Source: Cyclobacteriaceae bacterium (GTDB lineage Bacteria; Bacteroidota; Bacteroidia; Cytophagales; Cyclobacteriaceae). Taken from it: a DNA stretch of 61,748 nucleotides. Below, piece after piece: positions 15,946-25,461 of this stretch (positions are counted from its first letter, which is position 1; every line of letters begins with the position of its first letter). A program made the position numbers and the translations under genes. The stretch lies in assembly GCA_022841475.1 (NCBI GenBank), contig JALHRJ010000024.1:1-61748 (forward strand), given 5' to 3'. The notes under the pieces are model-generated. The model ran no database searches. It was not told the DNA's origin and was given only the letters and a program-made list of their open reading frames with translations.

Positions 15946-18546
15946 ATGGATTCAGCAACAATCAGACGTAAATTCCTCCAATTTTTTGAAAATAAGGGTC
16001 ATAAAATAGTCCCCTCGGCTCCCTTGGTGCTTAAAAATGATCCCTCGCTGCTCTTTACCAACTCGGGCATGGTGCAGTTTAAGGATAACTTTTTAGGCAA
16101 CTCCATTCCAAAAAGTAAACGCATTGCTGACACTCAAAAATGTCTTCGCGTAAGTGGAAAGCACAATGATCTGGAAGATGTTGGATTGGATACGTATCAC
16201 CACACCATGTTCGAGATGCTCGGCAACTGGAGCTTTGGTGATTATTTTAAGAAAGACGCCATCGCCTGGGCGTGGGAGTTATTAACGGAAGTATATCAAC
16301 TTCCGAAAGACAGATTGTATGTTACCGTGTTTGGTGGTGATAAGAATGATAACCTTCCGGTAGATGAAGAAGCAAAAGAATTGTGGAAACAATTTGTTAG
16401 CGAAGAGCGAATCTTACATGGAAGTAAGAAAGATAATTTTTGGGAGATGGGTGAGCAGGGACCCTGCGGACCGTGTTCGGAGATTCACATTGACCTGCGA
16501 AGTGATGCTGAAGTAAAACTGCAGAGCGGTCGCGAGTTGGTGAACAGCGATCATCCGCAAGTAGTGGAGATCTGGAATCTTGTATTCATTCAATTTAATC
16601 GACTTGCATCCGGAGCATTAGAACCGCTACCTGACAAACATGTTGACACGGGTATGGGCTTCGAGCGGTTGTGCATGGCAATACAAAAGAAGACTTCGAA
16701 TTATGATACGGATGTTTTTAGTCCGCTGATCGAGTTTATTGCTATCCATGCCAATGTTAAATATGGTGCCGATGTAAAAACCGATGTAGCCATTCGGGTG
16801 ATGGCTGATCATATTCGTGCCGTTGCATTCGCTATTGCGGATGGCCAGTTACCAAGTAATACCGGAGCCGGTTATGTTATTCGAAGAATTTTAAGAAGAG
16901 CCGTGCGCTATGGATTTTCCTATTTGAATTTTAAAGAGCCTTTTATCCATCGCCTGGTTTTCTTGTTGGCAAATCAATTGCGAGATGTGTTTCCAGAATT
17001 AAATCAACAGCAAGATTATGTAACGCGTGTTGTGCAGGAAGAGGAGATTTCTTTTTTAAGGACTTTGGAGAAGGGACTAAAGCGAATTGAGAATTTCGAA
17101 AAAACTATCTCAGGAGCAGAAGCATTCGAGTTGTTTGATACGTTTGGTTTTCCCTTTGATCTTACTTCTTTAATTGCGCGTGAGCGCGGATTTATTGTTG
17201 ATGAGAAAGGCTTTCATGAAGAGATGGCTAAACAAAAAGCTCGCTCCAAAGTTGATGCCACTAAAGAAACCGGAGATTGGATTTTAGTAGGCGCTGATGT
17301 TAAGCCTGAGTTTATCGGCTACGAACAACTGGAGACAGAACTCACTGTGGTAAAGTACCGGAAGATCAAGCAGAAGAATAAAGAACTCTTTCAGTTAGTA
17401 TTTAATAAAACTCCTTTCTATGCCGAAAGTGGCGGCCAGGTAGGGGACACCGGATTTATTGAAAACGCCAATGAAAAGATCTTCATTATCGATACAAAAA
17501 AGGAAAACGAGTTAATTGTCCACTATACCGAGAAACTTCCGGAGAGCATACAAGGGGTTTTTCATGCAGAGGTCGATAAAAATAAACGAACCCGAACTAC
17601 GGGAAATCATTCAGCAACTCATCTGCTCCATGCAGCATTACGCCAGGTGTTAGGCAAACATGTAGAACAAAAAGGATCGTTGGTGAACGAAAAGATTTTG
17701 CGTTTCGATTTCTCACATTTTGCAGCGATGACTCCCTTGGAAATAGCAAAAGTTGAAACGATTGTAAATGAAAAAATTCGGGAAAACATTCGCCTGGACG
17801 AAAAACGCAATGTGCCTATTGAGCAAGCCAAGAGTTTGGGAGCCATGGCCTTGTTTGGTGAGAAGTATGGCGATTATGTTCGTGTTATAACCTTCGATCC
17901 GAAATTTTCGGTAGAACTTTGCGGAGGAACACATACCACAGCCACCGGAAATATTGGTCTGCTAAAAATTGTAACAGAAAGTTCAGTAGCTGCCGGTGTT
18001 CGAAGGATAGAAGCGGTAGCAGGGGAAGGCGCATTTGAATACATGAATCATTCTCTCACCGTGTTGAAGGGATTGGAAAGTTTATTGAAGAATCCGAAGG
18101 ACATTACAGCTTCATTACACAGTTTGTTGGAAGAAAGACATGCGCTGGAAAAAAAATTGGAAGAAGTGAATCAGGAGCGCGCTAATCAGATTAAAGACTT
18201 ACTTGCTACAAAGGCACAAAGACAAGAAACGTACACGTTAATACTGGAAAAGGTTAGCGTGCCTAATGCCGATGCACTTAAGAATATCGCCTATGCGTTG
18301 CGCAATCAGTTTGATGACTTGTTGCTGATCCTGGCCGCAGACGTAGAAGGTAAACCACAAGTGACCGTAATGATCGGTGAGAAGCTGGAGGCGACTAAAA
18401 AATATCATGCCGGTAACATGGTGAAGGAATTAGCCAAAGAAATTGATGGCGGTGGTGGTGGACAGTCGTTCTTTGCTACGGCTGGGGGTAAGAAATTGGA
18501 GGGTTTGGAGAACGTATTGAAGGTTGCTATAAAGTTTATACTCTGA
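15946..18546 (+). CDS. alaS: Alanine--tRNA ligase
   Basis: 866 residues from the ATG at 15946 (MDSATIRRKFLQFF matches the usual AlaS N-terminus; an in-frame ATG at 15931 adds five residues). The enzyme charges tRNA-Ala and edits mischarged Ser/Gly. The order is catalytic core (GHKIVPSAPLVLKNDPSLLF, HHTMFEMLGNWSFGDYFKK), editing domain with zinc-type motifs HSATHLLHA and CGGTHTTATG, and a C-terminal DHHA1-like domain ending in the glycine-rich IDGGGGGQSFFATAGG. The length is standard. Confidence 0.97.
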   Translation: MDSATIRRKFLQFFENKGHKIVPSAPLVLKNDPSLLFTNSGMVQFKDNFLGNSIPKSKRIADTQKCLRVSGKHNDLEDVGLDTYHHTMFEMLGNWSFGDYFKKDAIAWAWELLTEVYQLPKDRLYVTVFGGDKNDNLPVDEEAKELWKQFVSEERILHGSKKDNFWEMGEQGPCGPCSEIHIDLRSDAEVKLQSGRELVNSDHPQVVEIWNLVFIQFNRLASGALEPLPDKHVDTGMGFERLCMAIQKKTSNYDTDVFSPLIEFIAIHANVKYGADVKTDVAIRVMADHIRAVAFAIADGQLPSNTGAGYVIRRILRRAVRYGFSYLNFKEPFIHRLVFLLANQLRDVFPELNQQQDYVTRVVQEEEISFLRTLEKGLKRIENFEKTISGAEAFELFDTFGFPFDLTSLIARERGFIVDEKGFHEEMAKQKARSKVDATKETGDWILVGADVKPEFIGYEQLETELTVVKYRKIKQKNKELFQLVFNKTPFYAESGGQVGDTGFIENANEKIFIIDTKKENELIVHYTEKLPESIQGVFHAEVDKNKRTRTTGNHSATHLLHAALRQVLGKHVEQKGSLVNEKILRFDFSHFAAMTPLEIAKVETIVNEKIRENIRLDEKRNVPIEQAKSLGAMALFGEKYGDYVRVITFDPKFSVELCGGTHTTATGNIGLLKIVTESSVAAGVRRIEAVAGEGAFEYMNHSLTVLKGLESLLKNPKDITASLHSLLEERHALEKKLEEVNQERANQIKDLLATKAQRQETYTLILEKVSVPNADALKNIAYALRNQFDDLLLILAADVEGKPQVTVMIGEKLEATKKYHAGNMVKELAKEIDGGGGGQSFFATAGGKKLEGLENVLKVAIKFIL

Positions 18547-18551
18547 GGTAA

Positions 18552-19199
18552 ATGTTTATTCGATTAGTTATCATTTTTTGTTTCCTCACCATTAGCTTTA
18601 GTGGATTGACTCAAGAAGTTTTTATTGGACGAATTTACGACTTTGATACACGACTTCCTTTAAGTGGAGTTGAAATCATAACTGATTCTCTTGTTACAAG
18701 TACAAATGTAGTAGGGTATTTTCAGATAAATGCGTCAAGTGGAAAAATCTTAAAGGCACAATTGAACGGATACGAAACTCAAATAATTAAAATACCAACT
18801 GAAATAAGATTTACATTTCCATTAAAACGTATTGAAACCATCGAGCAGGCTGATTTAAAAAAATCCTTCTATACGTACTTTGGAGAAAACATCAAATATC
18901 CTGCTGAAGCAAGAAAAAAGAGAGTTCAAGGCCTTACTACAATTTATTTTGAAGTTGATTCATTGAATAAGATAATTAAGACAGAAGTTTTAAGACCCTT
19001 GGGAGCTGGTTGTTCAAATGAAGTTCTAAGCGTCTTGGCAAACGCTCCTAATGTTTGGTTTGATATTAAAGGAAGAGCAAAATTTGTCTTACCTATAAGG
19101 TTTAGGTTGGGAAATACAAAAATCGATGATATGCCAGATAACCCTGCACCAGGAATTATCCTACTGCAAGAGCTTGTAGTCACGGCTTATTCTCGCTAG
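18552..19199 (+). CDS. Secreted protein with carboxypeptidase-regulatory-like and TonB-C-like domains
   Basis: 215 residues with a signal peptide (MFIRLVIIFCFLTISFSGLTQ). Residues about 22-95 resemble the CarboxypepD_reg/SusC-N beta-sandwich (GRIYDFDTRLPLSGVEIITDS, VGYFQINASSG). Residues about 110-195 match the TonB C-terminal domain (YPAEARKKRVQGLTTIYFEVD, GAGCSNEVL). There is no membrane anchor or periplasmic proline-rich linker, so this is not a standard TonB. Similar domain pairs occur in the M56 protein at 21.9-23.6 kb. It starts 5 bases after alaS. Confidence 0.78.
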   Translation: MFIRLVIIFCFLTISFSGLTQEVFIGRIYDFDTRLPLSGVEIITDSLVTSTNVVGYFQINASSGKILKAQLNGYETQIIKIPTEIRFTFPLKRIETIEQADLKKSFYTYFGENIKYPAEARKKRVQGLTTIYFEVDSLNKIIKTEVLRPLGAGCSNEVLSVLANAPNVWFDIKGRAKFVLPIRFRLGNTKIDDMPDNPAPGIILLQELVVTAYSR

Positions 19200-19228
19200 A
19201 TAATATTTGATAAATAATTTTGGCAAGA

Positions 19229-20674
19229 ATGAAGGCTCTGGATAAATACACGATTGTAATTGGCCTTGAAGTCCATGCGCAACTGCTTACCAAAAGCAAA
19301 ATCTATAATTCTGATTCTGCCGAGTATGGCGGAGCGCCTAATACGCATCTGAGTGCGATTACCCTCGCGCATCCGGGCACATTGCCCAAACTCAATAAGA
19401 AAGTTGTGGAGTATGCCATCAAAATGGGAATTGCTTGTCATTCTGAAATTTCGCGGTGGCAGATTTTTGATCGCAAGAATTATTTCTATCCTGATCTGCC
19501 AAAAGGCTACCAGTTAACACAAGACAGAACTCCCATTTGTAAAGGCGGCTACGTCACGATCACCACACAGGTAGGCGATCAACAAATTCCTTTGAACCGG
19601 ATCCACATAGAGGAGGATGCTGGAAAATCTATTCATTTAGAGAATGAAACGGACACGCTACTCGATTTCAATCGTTCGGGTGTTCCCTTGATTGAGATTG
19701 TAACCGAGCCCGCACTTAGAAGTTCGGAGGAAGCAGCTGCTTTGGTGACTGAAATAAGAAAATTAGTCCGCTATCTTGAAATCTGCGATGGCAATATGGA
19801 AGAAGGTTCGTTGCGTTGCGATGCGAACGTATCGATCATGCTAAAGGGTGCTACTGAATATGGAAAGAAGGTGGAGATTAAGAACATGAACTCCATTCGC
19901 AATGTGCAACGCGCCATTGATCATGAAGTGGAGCGGCAAGTCAACCTGATCGAAAACGGTGAACAGGTTATCTCTGAAACACGAACCTATGATGTAACCA
20001 CGGGTTACTCGTATGGTATGCGTACAAAAGAAGAACTTAATGACTATCGTTATTTTCCAGACCCGGACCTGAGTCCATTGATTGTGTCTGAAGCCTGGCT
20101 CGATGAGATAAAAATGTCAATGCCTGCCTTGCCACGCGAATTGAAACAAAAATTAATTACAACCTATAAGTTGCCTGAGTATGATGCGCAGGTACTTACC
20201 GATTCGAAGGAGATGGCTTTCTATTTTGAAGAAGTGTGTCGCCATACCGCTAATTTTAAGGCTGCGTCTAACTGGATCATGGGCCCCATCAAATCTTATT
20301 TGAATGAAACCAATCAGCAGGCAAATCAAATACCCATTTCGCCAAATGTGTTGGCACAAGTGATTGCACTGATTGAAGCAGGTAAATTGAATTTTGCTGT
20401 TGCTTCACAAAAATTGTTTCCGGAGTTAGTTAAATACCCTGAACAAACACCACTTCAATTGGCGCAGCAATTAAACCTGATTCAGGATAGTAATGAAGCT
20501 TCGATATTGCCGGTGGTGGAGCAAGTGATCAATGATTTTCCGCAGAAGGTGGCAGAATATAAAAAGGGAAAGACCGCTATTCTGACTATGTTTATGGGCG
20601 AGGTGATGAAACGCACGAAAGGCAAGGCCGATCCCAAATTGACAAATGAATTATTAGTAAAGAAATTGAGTTAG
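19229..20674 (+). CDS. gatB: Aspartyl/glutamyl-tRNA amidotransferase subunit B
   Basis: 481 residues from the ATG at 19229 (a TTG at 19220 is also in frame). GatB catalyses the kinase/transamidation step of tRNA-dependent Gln/Asn formation with GatA and GatC, which are not in this window. Motifs are IGLEVHAQLLTKSKIY, FDRKNYFYPDLPKGYQ (signature), EDAGKS, FNRSGVPLIEIVTEP, RCDANVS and the C-terminal GatB/YqeY tail (VVEQVINDFPQKVAEYKKG). Confidence 0.96.
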   Translation: MKALDKYTIVIGLEVHAQLLTKSKIYNSDSAEYGGAPNTHLSAITLAHPGTLPKLNKKVVEYAIKMGIACHSEISRWQIFDRKNYFYPDLPKGYQLTQDRTPICKGGYVTITTQVGDQQIPLNRIHIEEDAGKSIHLENETDTLLDFNRSGVPLIEIVTEPALRSSEEAAALVTEIRKLVRYLEICDGNMEEGSLRCDANVSIMLKGATEYGKKVEIKNMNSIRNVQRAIDHEVERQVNLIENGEQVISETRTYDVTTGYSYGMRTKEELNDYRYFPDPDLSPLIVSEAWLDEIKMSMPALPRELKQKLITTYKLPEYDAQVLTDSKEMAFYFEEVCRHTANFKAASNWIMGPIKSYLNETNQQANQIPISPNVLAQVIALIEAGKLNFAVASQKLFPELVKYPEQTPLQLAQQLNLIQDSNEASILPVVEQVINDFPQKVAEYKKGKTAILTMFMGEVMKRTKGKADPKLTNELLVKKLS

Positions 20675-20675
20675 T

Positions 20676-21821
20676 ATGAAAATGAATGTTATGAAAAAGT
20701 GGGTGCCGTTGTTGATGATTAGCATGATTTCAATTTTTACCTTCAGTTGTAAGGAAGAAAAGGGCTGGGAAATAACGATTAATGGGAAAGTAGGATTTCC
20801 GCAAAAAGGACAAATTTCCATTAAAGAATTGAGGAATGAGGGTGAGGTAGTAGCGGATACCATTCAATTAAAAGCGGATTATACTTTCGCTAAGAAAATC
20901 CGGTTAACGGAACCGGGATATTATCAATTGAATTTTTATGACAAACAATTTCTTACCGTTATCCTTGATCATAGCAACTTAGAGGTTACGGTGGATGGCA
21001 ACAGTCCTTCCGGATTTTTTGAAGTAAAAGGATCCCCGGATCAGGAGTTGCTGAATAAGGTGCAAACCTTGATGAATAACGTTCAGAGTTCGCCATTCAT
21101 TTCGCAACTCGAAGCAGAATTTGCCAAGGCATCTCAAAACAATGATCAAACGAGGATCAAAGAAATACAATCAGAATACATAAAAATTCTGGATCGGGGT
21201 TATGATCAGGTTGTTGCTATGATAAACGATCAGCCGCCTTCTTTAGGCCTGATTACGCTACTTCAACAAAACAATTTACTAGATCGGGATAAATATTTTG
21301 ATGTCTACATCAAAGCAGCCGATAAATTCAAAGCGGAATGGCCTGACTATAAATACGGAAAAGATTTTGTTGCGTATGTTGATAAGATGAAGGTGACGGC
21401 TGTTGGGCAGGTAGCACCAGAGATTGAACTACCCAACCCGGAAGGACAGGTAATCAAATTATCTTCGCTGCGTGGAAAATATGTGTTGATTGATTTCTGG
21501 GCTAAGTGGTGTGGTCCGTGCCGCAGGGAGAATCCTAATGTGATAATGGCCTACAACAAATTCAAAGACAAAGGCTTTGAGGTATTTGGCGTATCGCTCG
21601 ATAGAAATAAAGAAGATTGGGTGCAGGCAATTGCCGAAGATGGCCTGACCTGGACGCAGGTTTCAGATTTGAAATACTTCGAATCCCAGGCCGCTACCGA
21701 TTATAACATCAGCGCGATTCCTTTTTCTATTTTATTGGATAAAGAAGGAAAGATAATCGCCAAGAATTTACGAGGTGCTGCCTTAGATAAGAAGTTGGAA
21801 GAAGTGTTGGGTGGGATTTGA
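20676..21821 (+). CDS. TlpA-family thioredoxin-like lipoprotein with DUF4369 N-terminal domain
   Basis: 381 residues. A lipoprotein signal ends at IFTFSC (Cys 25). A beta-rich DUF4369-type domain (ITINGKVGFPQKGQISIKEL) is followed by helices, and a C-terminal thioredoxin fold with the redox motif WCGPC (C279 and C282) in FWAKWCGPCRRENP. AIPFSILLDKEGKI supplies the cis-proline. Such proteins reduce periplasmic disulfides. The gene starts one base after the gatB stop, so it is probably co-transcribed with gatB. Confidence 0.92.
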   Translation: MKMNVMKKWVPLLMISMISIFTFSCKEEKGWEITINGKVGFPQKGQISIKELRNEGEVVADTIQLKADYTFAKKIRLTEPGYYQLNFYDKQFLTVILDHSNLEVTVDGNSPSGFFEVKGSPDQELLNKVQTLMNNVQSSPFISQLEAEFAKASQNNDQTRIKEIQSEYIKILDRGYDQVVAMINDQPPSLGLITLLQQNNLLDRDKYFDVYIKAADKFKAEWPDYKYGKDFVAYVDKMKVTAVGQVAPEIELPNPEGQVIKLSSLRGKYVLIDFWAKWCGPCRRENPNVIMAYNKFKDKGFEVFGVSLDRNKEDWVQAIAEDGLTWTQVSDLKYFESQAATDYNISAIPFSILLDKEGKIIAKNLRGAALDKKLEEVLGGI

Positions 21822-21839
21822 ACAAAGCGATAAGAAACC

Positions 21840-21874
21840 GGGATTATCTGCACACATGAGATCCAAATAATCCC
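21840..21874. other. Convergent-gene hairpin
   Basis: A perfect inverted repeat GGGATTAT / ATAATCCC (21840-21847 and 21867-21874) lies between the convergent TlpA and M56 genes. There is no T run, so terminator function is only possible. Confidence 0.35.
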
Positions 21875-21883
21875 AGTTAGGTT

Positions 21884-23617
21884 CTAAAACGCTATGCTTT
21901 CTGTTTTAAAACCAATGAATGAAAAAACAAGTGATCCGGACTCATTCAGCACTTCGAGTTTATAATCTCCGTTGGAATTACTTACTGTACCCCGCGTACT
22001 TCCAGCTAAAATGATGTTCATGCCGGCAATAGGGTTTCCTTCGGTATTGGTAACCTTACCTACCATGAAGTATTTGCCGTTTTCCTGAACCAGGTTGCCA
22101 TTAACTTTCATAGATTGTTTGACTTCTTCAATTTCGCCAACTGGTTTAACGGAATTGTCCAAACTGTAAACTATTGGAATTACCATTCTTTGCTTAACAG
22201 CAATGCCATGTTGTTTGCCAGGTATCCAAGCTTCGGCTGAGGCAACAATCTTTGCAGCTTCTTCATCGCAACCGGCTCCAATTCCTTTTACCGGTTTTAC
22301 ATCAGAAATAGAACCATCTTCATTCACAACAAATTCAATAAACACCCGACCTTCGACTCCTTTTGCTCTAGCTTCAGCTGGGTATTTGAGGTTAGCAGCA
22401 ACGTAGTTATAAAATTCAGTCATTCCGCCTTTGGGTTCGGCAGATTCTTCAACTATGGCGTAAACTTCGTTTTGATTTTTTAATTCAAGATTGGAAACAT
22501 CAACTGTTAGCACACCAATAATTTTCCGATCAGGAAATGGATAAGTATTTAGTAAAATCTGCTTTGCGCTAGTATTCGCTGCAAATTTTTCACGGATTTC
22601 ATCCGCATCACCTTCGATGTAGTTAAACTTTGCCCCCGGGTATTTAGCCTGATAGATGGACGAGATATCGTTTTTTACAACATCAGGAAATTCTGCTACC
22701 TGTGTAAGAGTGCTGTCTGATATTTCGTTCAAAATTTGATCCTGGCAAGCCACTACAAAAAAGATTATGAGTGCAGTAACCGAAACGGTGACTACTTTCC
22801 ATTGTCTTATTTTCTTTCTAACTGTTTTCATCATGTTAATTCGTTTTAGGGTGAAGGAATTTGTAAAATGATTGGCGAGTACATACCCATGGGATTGTAA
22901 AGCAACTTTCGCCAGCAAGCCGCAATACTCGTTCACATCCCGACCTTCCACCGAGCGCGCATCGGCTTCAAACTCATGAATCTGAACCAGGGATTTTTTA
23001 TAACTTTTGATCACCGGATTGAACCAGCACACAATGCCTATGACATTGATCAGGAGAATATCAAATGAATGTAGTTTTTGAATGTGAACTTCTTCGTGCC
23101 TGAGAATTTCCAGTTTCTCTTGCTCATTTAAATTCCCGGCCGGACTCAGGAAGATGAATTGAAAAAAGGAAAAGACGCCTTTTACGTTAGTAGACTCAGC
23201 CACGGTATAATTTTTCCAGTTATAGCGTATGGAGGTCATGTATAGCCTGGTTATTTCAGCCAACCTAAAGATGAATATTACTAGGATAATAGCTGCAATC
23301 GTCAGGTAAGTGTACGTTATCCAGGTCCAATAACTTGTAGAAGCAATCACCTTTTCAGGAGCAGCCTGTCCGTCTCCGTAAACAGTTATTTCCGGGAGCC
23401 AATGTGCTGGCACCGACTCGCCAAGTGAGGGAATAACTACGAGTGATTGCGATTCAATAGTGAATGCCGGAAAGAGGAGCGAAGCACACAAACTGCCCAA
23501 CAGATAAATGCGCTTAAACCCAAATTGATTTTCGTTTTGCAACAGCAACCAATAAATAACATAAAAGAAAACCAACCCGAGGTTTACTTCTATCAGGTAG
23601 TTGATGAATGTTATCAT
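21884..23617 (-). CDS. BlaR1/M56-type membrane metallopeptidase fused to TonB-C and carboxypeptidase-regulatory-like domains
   Basis: 577 residues. Residues 1-290 contain at least three transmembrane helices and the M56 zinc motif HEEVH (from residue 174) with a downstream HEFEADA, as in BlaR1. Another helix (VTALIIFFVVACQD) precedes a periplasmic part. That part holds a TonB C-terminal domain (YPAEARAKGVEGRVFIEFVVNED, GAGCDEEAA) and a final CarboxypepD_reg-like domain (GKVTNTEGNPIAGMNIIL). The gene overlaps the BlaI gene by 4 bases. The expected role is signal-dependent proteolysis of the BlaI repressor; the signal is unknown. Confidence 0.9.
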   Translation of the reverse strand: MITFINYLIEVNLGLVFFYVIYWLLLQNENQFGFKRIYLLGSLCASLLFPAFTIESQSLVVIPSLGESVPAHWLPEITVYGDGQAAPEKVIASTSYWTWITYTYLTIAAIILVIFIFRLAEITRLYMTSIRYNWKNYTVAESTNVKGVFSFFQFIFLSPAGNLNEQEKLEILRHEEVHIQKLHSFDILLINVIGIVCWFNPVIKSYKKSLVQIHEFEADARSVEGRDVNEYCGLLAKVALQSHGYVLANHFTNSFTLKRINMMKTVRKKIRQWKVVTVSVTALIIFFVVACQDQILNEISDSTLTQVAEFPDVVKNDISSIYQAKYPGAKFNYIEGDADEIREKFAANTSAKQILLNTYPFPDRKIIGVLTVDVSNLELKNQNEVYAIVEESAEPKGGMTEFYNYVAANLKYPAEARAKGVEGRVFIEFVVNEDGSISDVKPVKGIGAGCDEEAAKIVASAEAWIPGKQHGIAVKQRMVIPIVYSLDNSVKPVGEIEEVKQSMKVNGNLVQENGKYFMVGKVTNTEGNPIAGMNIILAGSTRGTVSNSNGDYKLEVLNESGSLVFSFIGFKTESIAF

Positions 23618-23985
23618 GGCTTTTTATTTTTAAGATGTTCGAGTTCTTTCATGAGTTGATCGATATCCTGCACATCCATTTTATTTTCTTTCGCGAAAAA
23701 TGAAACCAGGTTCTGGAATGAGCCATTGAAATATCCTTTCACCATGTTGTTAAGATAAAAGCGCGTGTATTTTTCTTTACCAATCAAGGGAAAGTATTCA
23801 TGCGTTTTGCCAAAGGCTTTATACCCCACAAATCCTTTCTTCTCCAGAATTCTTACGATGGTAGAAACTGTATTGTAAGCAGGCTTCGGTTCGGGCAACT
23901 GATCAATGATATCTTTTACAAACCCCTTTTCGAGGTTCCATAAAACCTGCATGATCTGATCTTCAGCTTTGGTTAATTCTTTCAT
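23614..23985 (-). CDS. BlaI/MecI/CopY family repressor
   Basis: About 123 residues from the ATG at 23985. The winged helix is LTKAEDQIMQVLWNLEKGFVKDI followed by PAYNTVSTIVRILEKKGFVGYK; a C-terminal dimerisation helix follows (FFAKENKMDVQDIDQLMKEL). It is a partner of the downstream M56 sensor. No beta-lactamase gene is adjacent, so the targets are probably envelope genes or the operon itself. Confidence 0.93.
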   Translation of the reverse strand: MKELTKAEDQIMQVLWNLEKGFVKDIIDQLPEPKPAYNTVSTIVRILEKKGFVGYKAFGKTHEYFPLIGKEKYTRFYLNNMVKGYFNGSFQNLVSFFAKENKMDVQDIDQLMKELEHLKNKKP

Positions 23986-23999
23986 AACTATCAATTACG

Positions 24000-24027
24000 T
24001 TGTAAAACTAATAACTTAGTTATACAA
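24000..24027. promoter_or_regulatory. Candidate BlaI-type operator
   Basis: An inverted repeat ATAACT-T-AGTTAT (24011-24023) lies within a wider TTGTA / TACAA dyad (24000-24004 and 24023-24027), 15-42 bases upstream of the repressor ATG. BlaI/MecI repressors bind TGTA/TACA dyads, so autoregulation is the simple reading. Confidence 0.5.
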
Positions 24028-24067
24028 TACAAATCAAATCCATAAAAAATTATTAACATACTATAAA

Positions 24068-24724
24068 TCAGTAATTTGTAAAGCAGTAGGAGAGAATGTT
24101 AGCTCCCATTTTCAGAGCTTGCTGACGCTTTTCTTCCGGGTCGTTGTGGATTCGCCTGTCTTCCCAGCCATTGCCGAGGTCACTCTCAAAGGAGTAATAA
24201 ACAATGAGCCGGCCTTCATAAAAAAGCCCCAGACCTTGAGCAGGTTTTCCATCATGCTCGTGAATTTTTGGCAGGCCGCCCGGGAAATTATATTTCTGGT
24301 GATAGATGGAATGAGTAAACGGAACTTCAATCAATTCAAGTTCAGGAAAGATTTTTTTTAGTTCGAGGCGAATGAATTTATCGAGACCATAATTATCATC
24401 GATGTGCAAAAAACCGCCACCGATCAGGTAGTTTCTAAGATTAGCTGTTTCTTCCTGAGAAAAGACAACGTTACCATGGCCGGTCATATAGATATAGGGA
24501 TAATCAAATAAGTCAGGACTGCCAGCCTCAGCAATTTCTTCCTCCAGATTTAAGTTCATACCCAGTTCTTTGTTGCAAAACTCTATCAGGTTGGGCAGAG
24601 CAGTTTTATTGGCATACCAGTCGCCTCCGCCATCGTATTTGAGCTTGGCAATTTTAAGCGCAGGTTGTGCATATACAACCTGTAACTGTAGCAACAGGAT
24701 AATATAAATTACTACTGATTTCAT
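24068..24724 (-). CDS. DUF4159 domain-containing secreted protein
   Basis: 218 residues from the ATG at 24724, which begins a signal peptide (KSVVIYIILLLQLQVVYAQ). The frame extends to 24805, but that would run through the terminator of the neighbouring gene. DUF4159 features are KLKYDGGGDWYANKTALPNLIEF, YIYMTGHGNVVFS, LRNYLIGGGFLHIDDNYG and HSIYH. The family resembles a ThuA/glutamine-amidotransferase-like fold with no known activity. It stands alone between the BlaI operon and the barrel-protein gene. Confidence 0.9.
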   Translation of the reverse strand: MKSVVIYIILLLQLQVVYAQPALKIAKLKYDGGGDWYANKTALPNLIEFCNKELGMNLNLEEEIAEAGSPDLFDYPYIYMTGHGNVVFSQEETANLRNYLIGGGFLHIDDNYGLDKFIRLELKKIFPELELIEVPFTHSIYHQKYNFPGGLPKIHEHDGKPAQGLGLFYEGRLIVYYSFESDLGNGWEDRRIHNDPEEKRQQALKMGANILSYCFTNY

Positions 24725-24745
24725 TCTGCTAAAGTAATTAAAATA

Positions 24746-24773
24746 AAAACGGCTGCTAAATGGCAGCCGTTTT
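24746..24773 (-). terminator. Rho-independent terminator of the barrel-protein gene
   Basis: An 11-bp perfect stem AAAACGGCTGC / GCAGCCGTTTT with a 6-base loop. On the minus strand T-rich sequence follows. It sits 22 bases after the stop at 24795 and just before the DUF4159 start. Confidence 0.8.
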
Positions 24774-24794
24774 CCTAAATTATTTTTTAATTCT

Positions 24795-25337
24795 TTAGAA
24801 TGCAAAACCTAATGTTAAACCGGTACGGACTCCGAATCCATCAAATACATCTGTATCAAATGTATCAGAACCACTAGTAACCTTTACGTCTCCCGATGAA
24901 AATTGCGGCCCGATAAAAATGTCCAAAGAAATTTTCTCTTTAAAAATCCATTGCTTGCCAATAACTACACCACCACCAAACAAGGTTAAGGTTCCCTTAT
25001 CGGTACTCCCATCAAACGTACTTTCTACTTTAAAATTCTGATACCGAAGAAAAGGAGCAATGTATACACCAGCCGGAGCTTCGGTTTCCGACAAATAAAA
25101 ACGATATTCTGGAGTAATTCCTAGGCCTTTGAAACTAGTACTTTCTGGTGTGTAGGAAGTATAAAAAACGCCAAGTTGCAAGCTGCTGCTGGCGCTCAGT
25201 TTTCTTTCATAGGAAGCATTGAATGTTTTTACAATTGGACTGAAAATGTTGATTTTGAAGACGTTATCTTGAGCCTTGGCTGCTCCGGCAAATACAAAAA
25301 GTATCGCCATCATCATAATTGTTGATTTGGTTCTCAT
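24795..25337 (-). CDS. Small outer-membrane beta-barrel protein
   Basis: 180 residues with a signal peptide (MRTKSTIMMMAILFVFAGAAKAQ). The strands NVFKINIFSPIVKTFNASYERKL, SLQLGVFYTSY, LGITPEYRFYL, PFLRYQNFKVE and GVVIGKQWIF, with a terminal aromatic (FAF), point to an 8-stranded barrel like the DUF3575 family. Function unknown. It is monocistronic, with its own terminator, and divergent from the lipoprotein gene at 25462. Confidence 0.82.
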   Translation of the reverse strand: MRTKSTIMMMAILFVFAGAAKAQDNVFKINIFSPIVKTFNASYERKLSASSSLQLGVFYTSYTPESTSFKGLGITPEYRFYLSETEAPAGVYIAPFLRYQNFKVESTFDGSTDKGTLTLFGGGVVIGKQWIFKEKISLDIFIGPQFSSGDVKVTSGSDTFDTDVFDGFGVRTGLTLGFAF

Positions 25338-25461
25338 AAAAATTGGGGTTAATCTTTAAATGTGATGAAAAATGATTTGAGAAAAAAATTAATCGTTAAT
25401 TAAACCTTATACGGAATTTAAACTCTAAGGGTCGTTAAACTAATAAAAACAATTTAAAACT

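Noticed and set aside
24725..24805. Longer N-terminus for the DUF4159 protein
   Set aside because: It would run through the terminator at 24746-24773; the ATG at 24724 gives a signal peptide.
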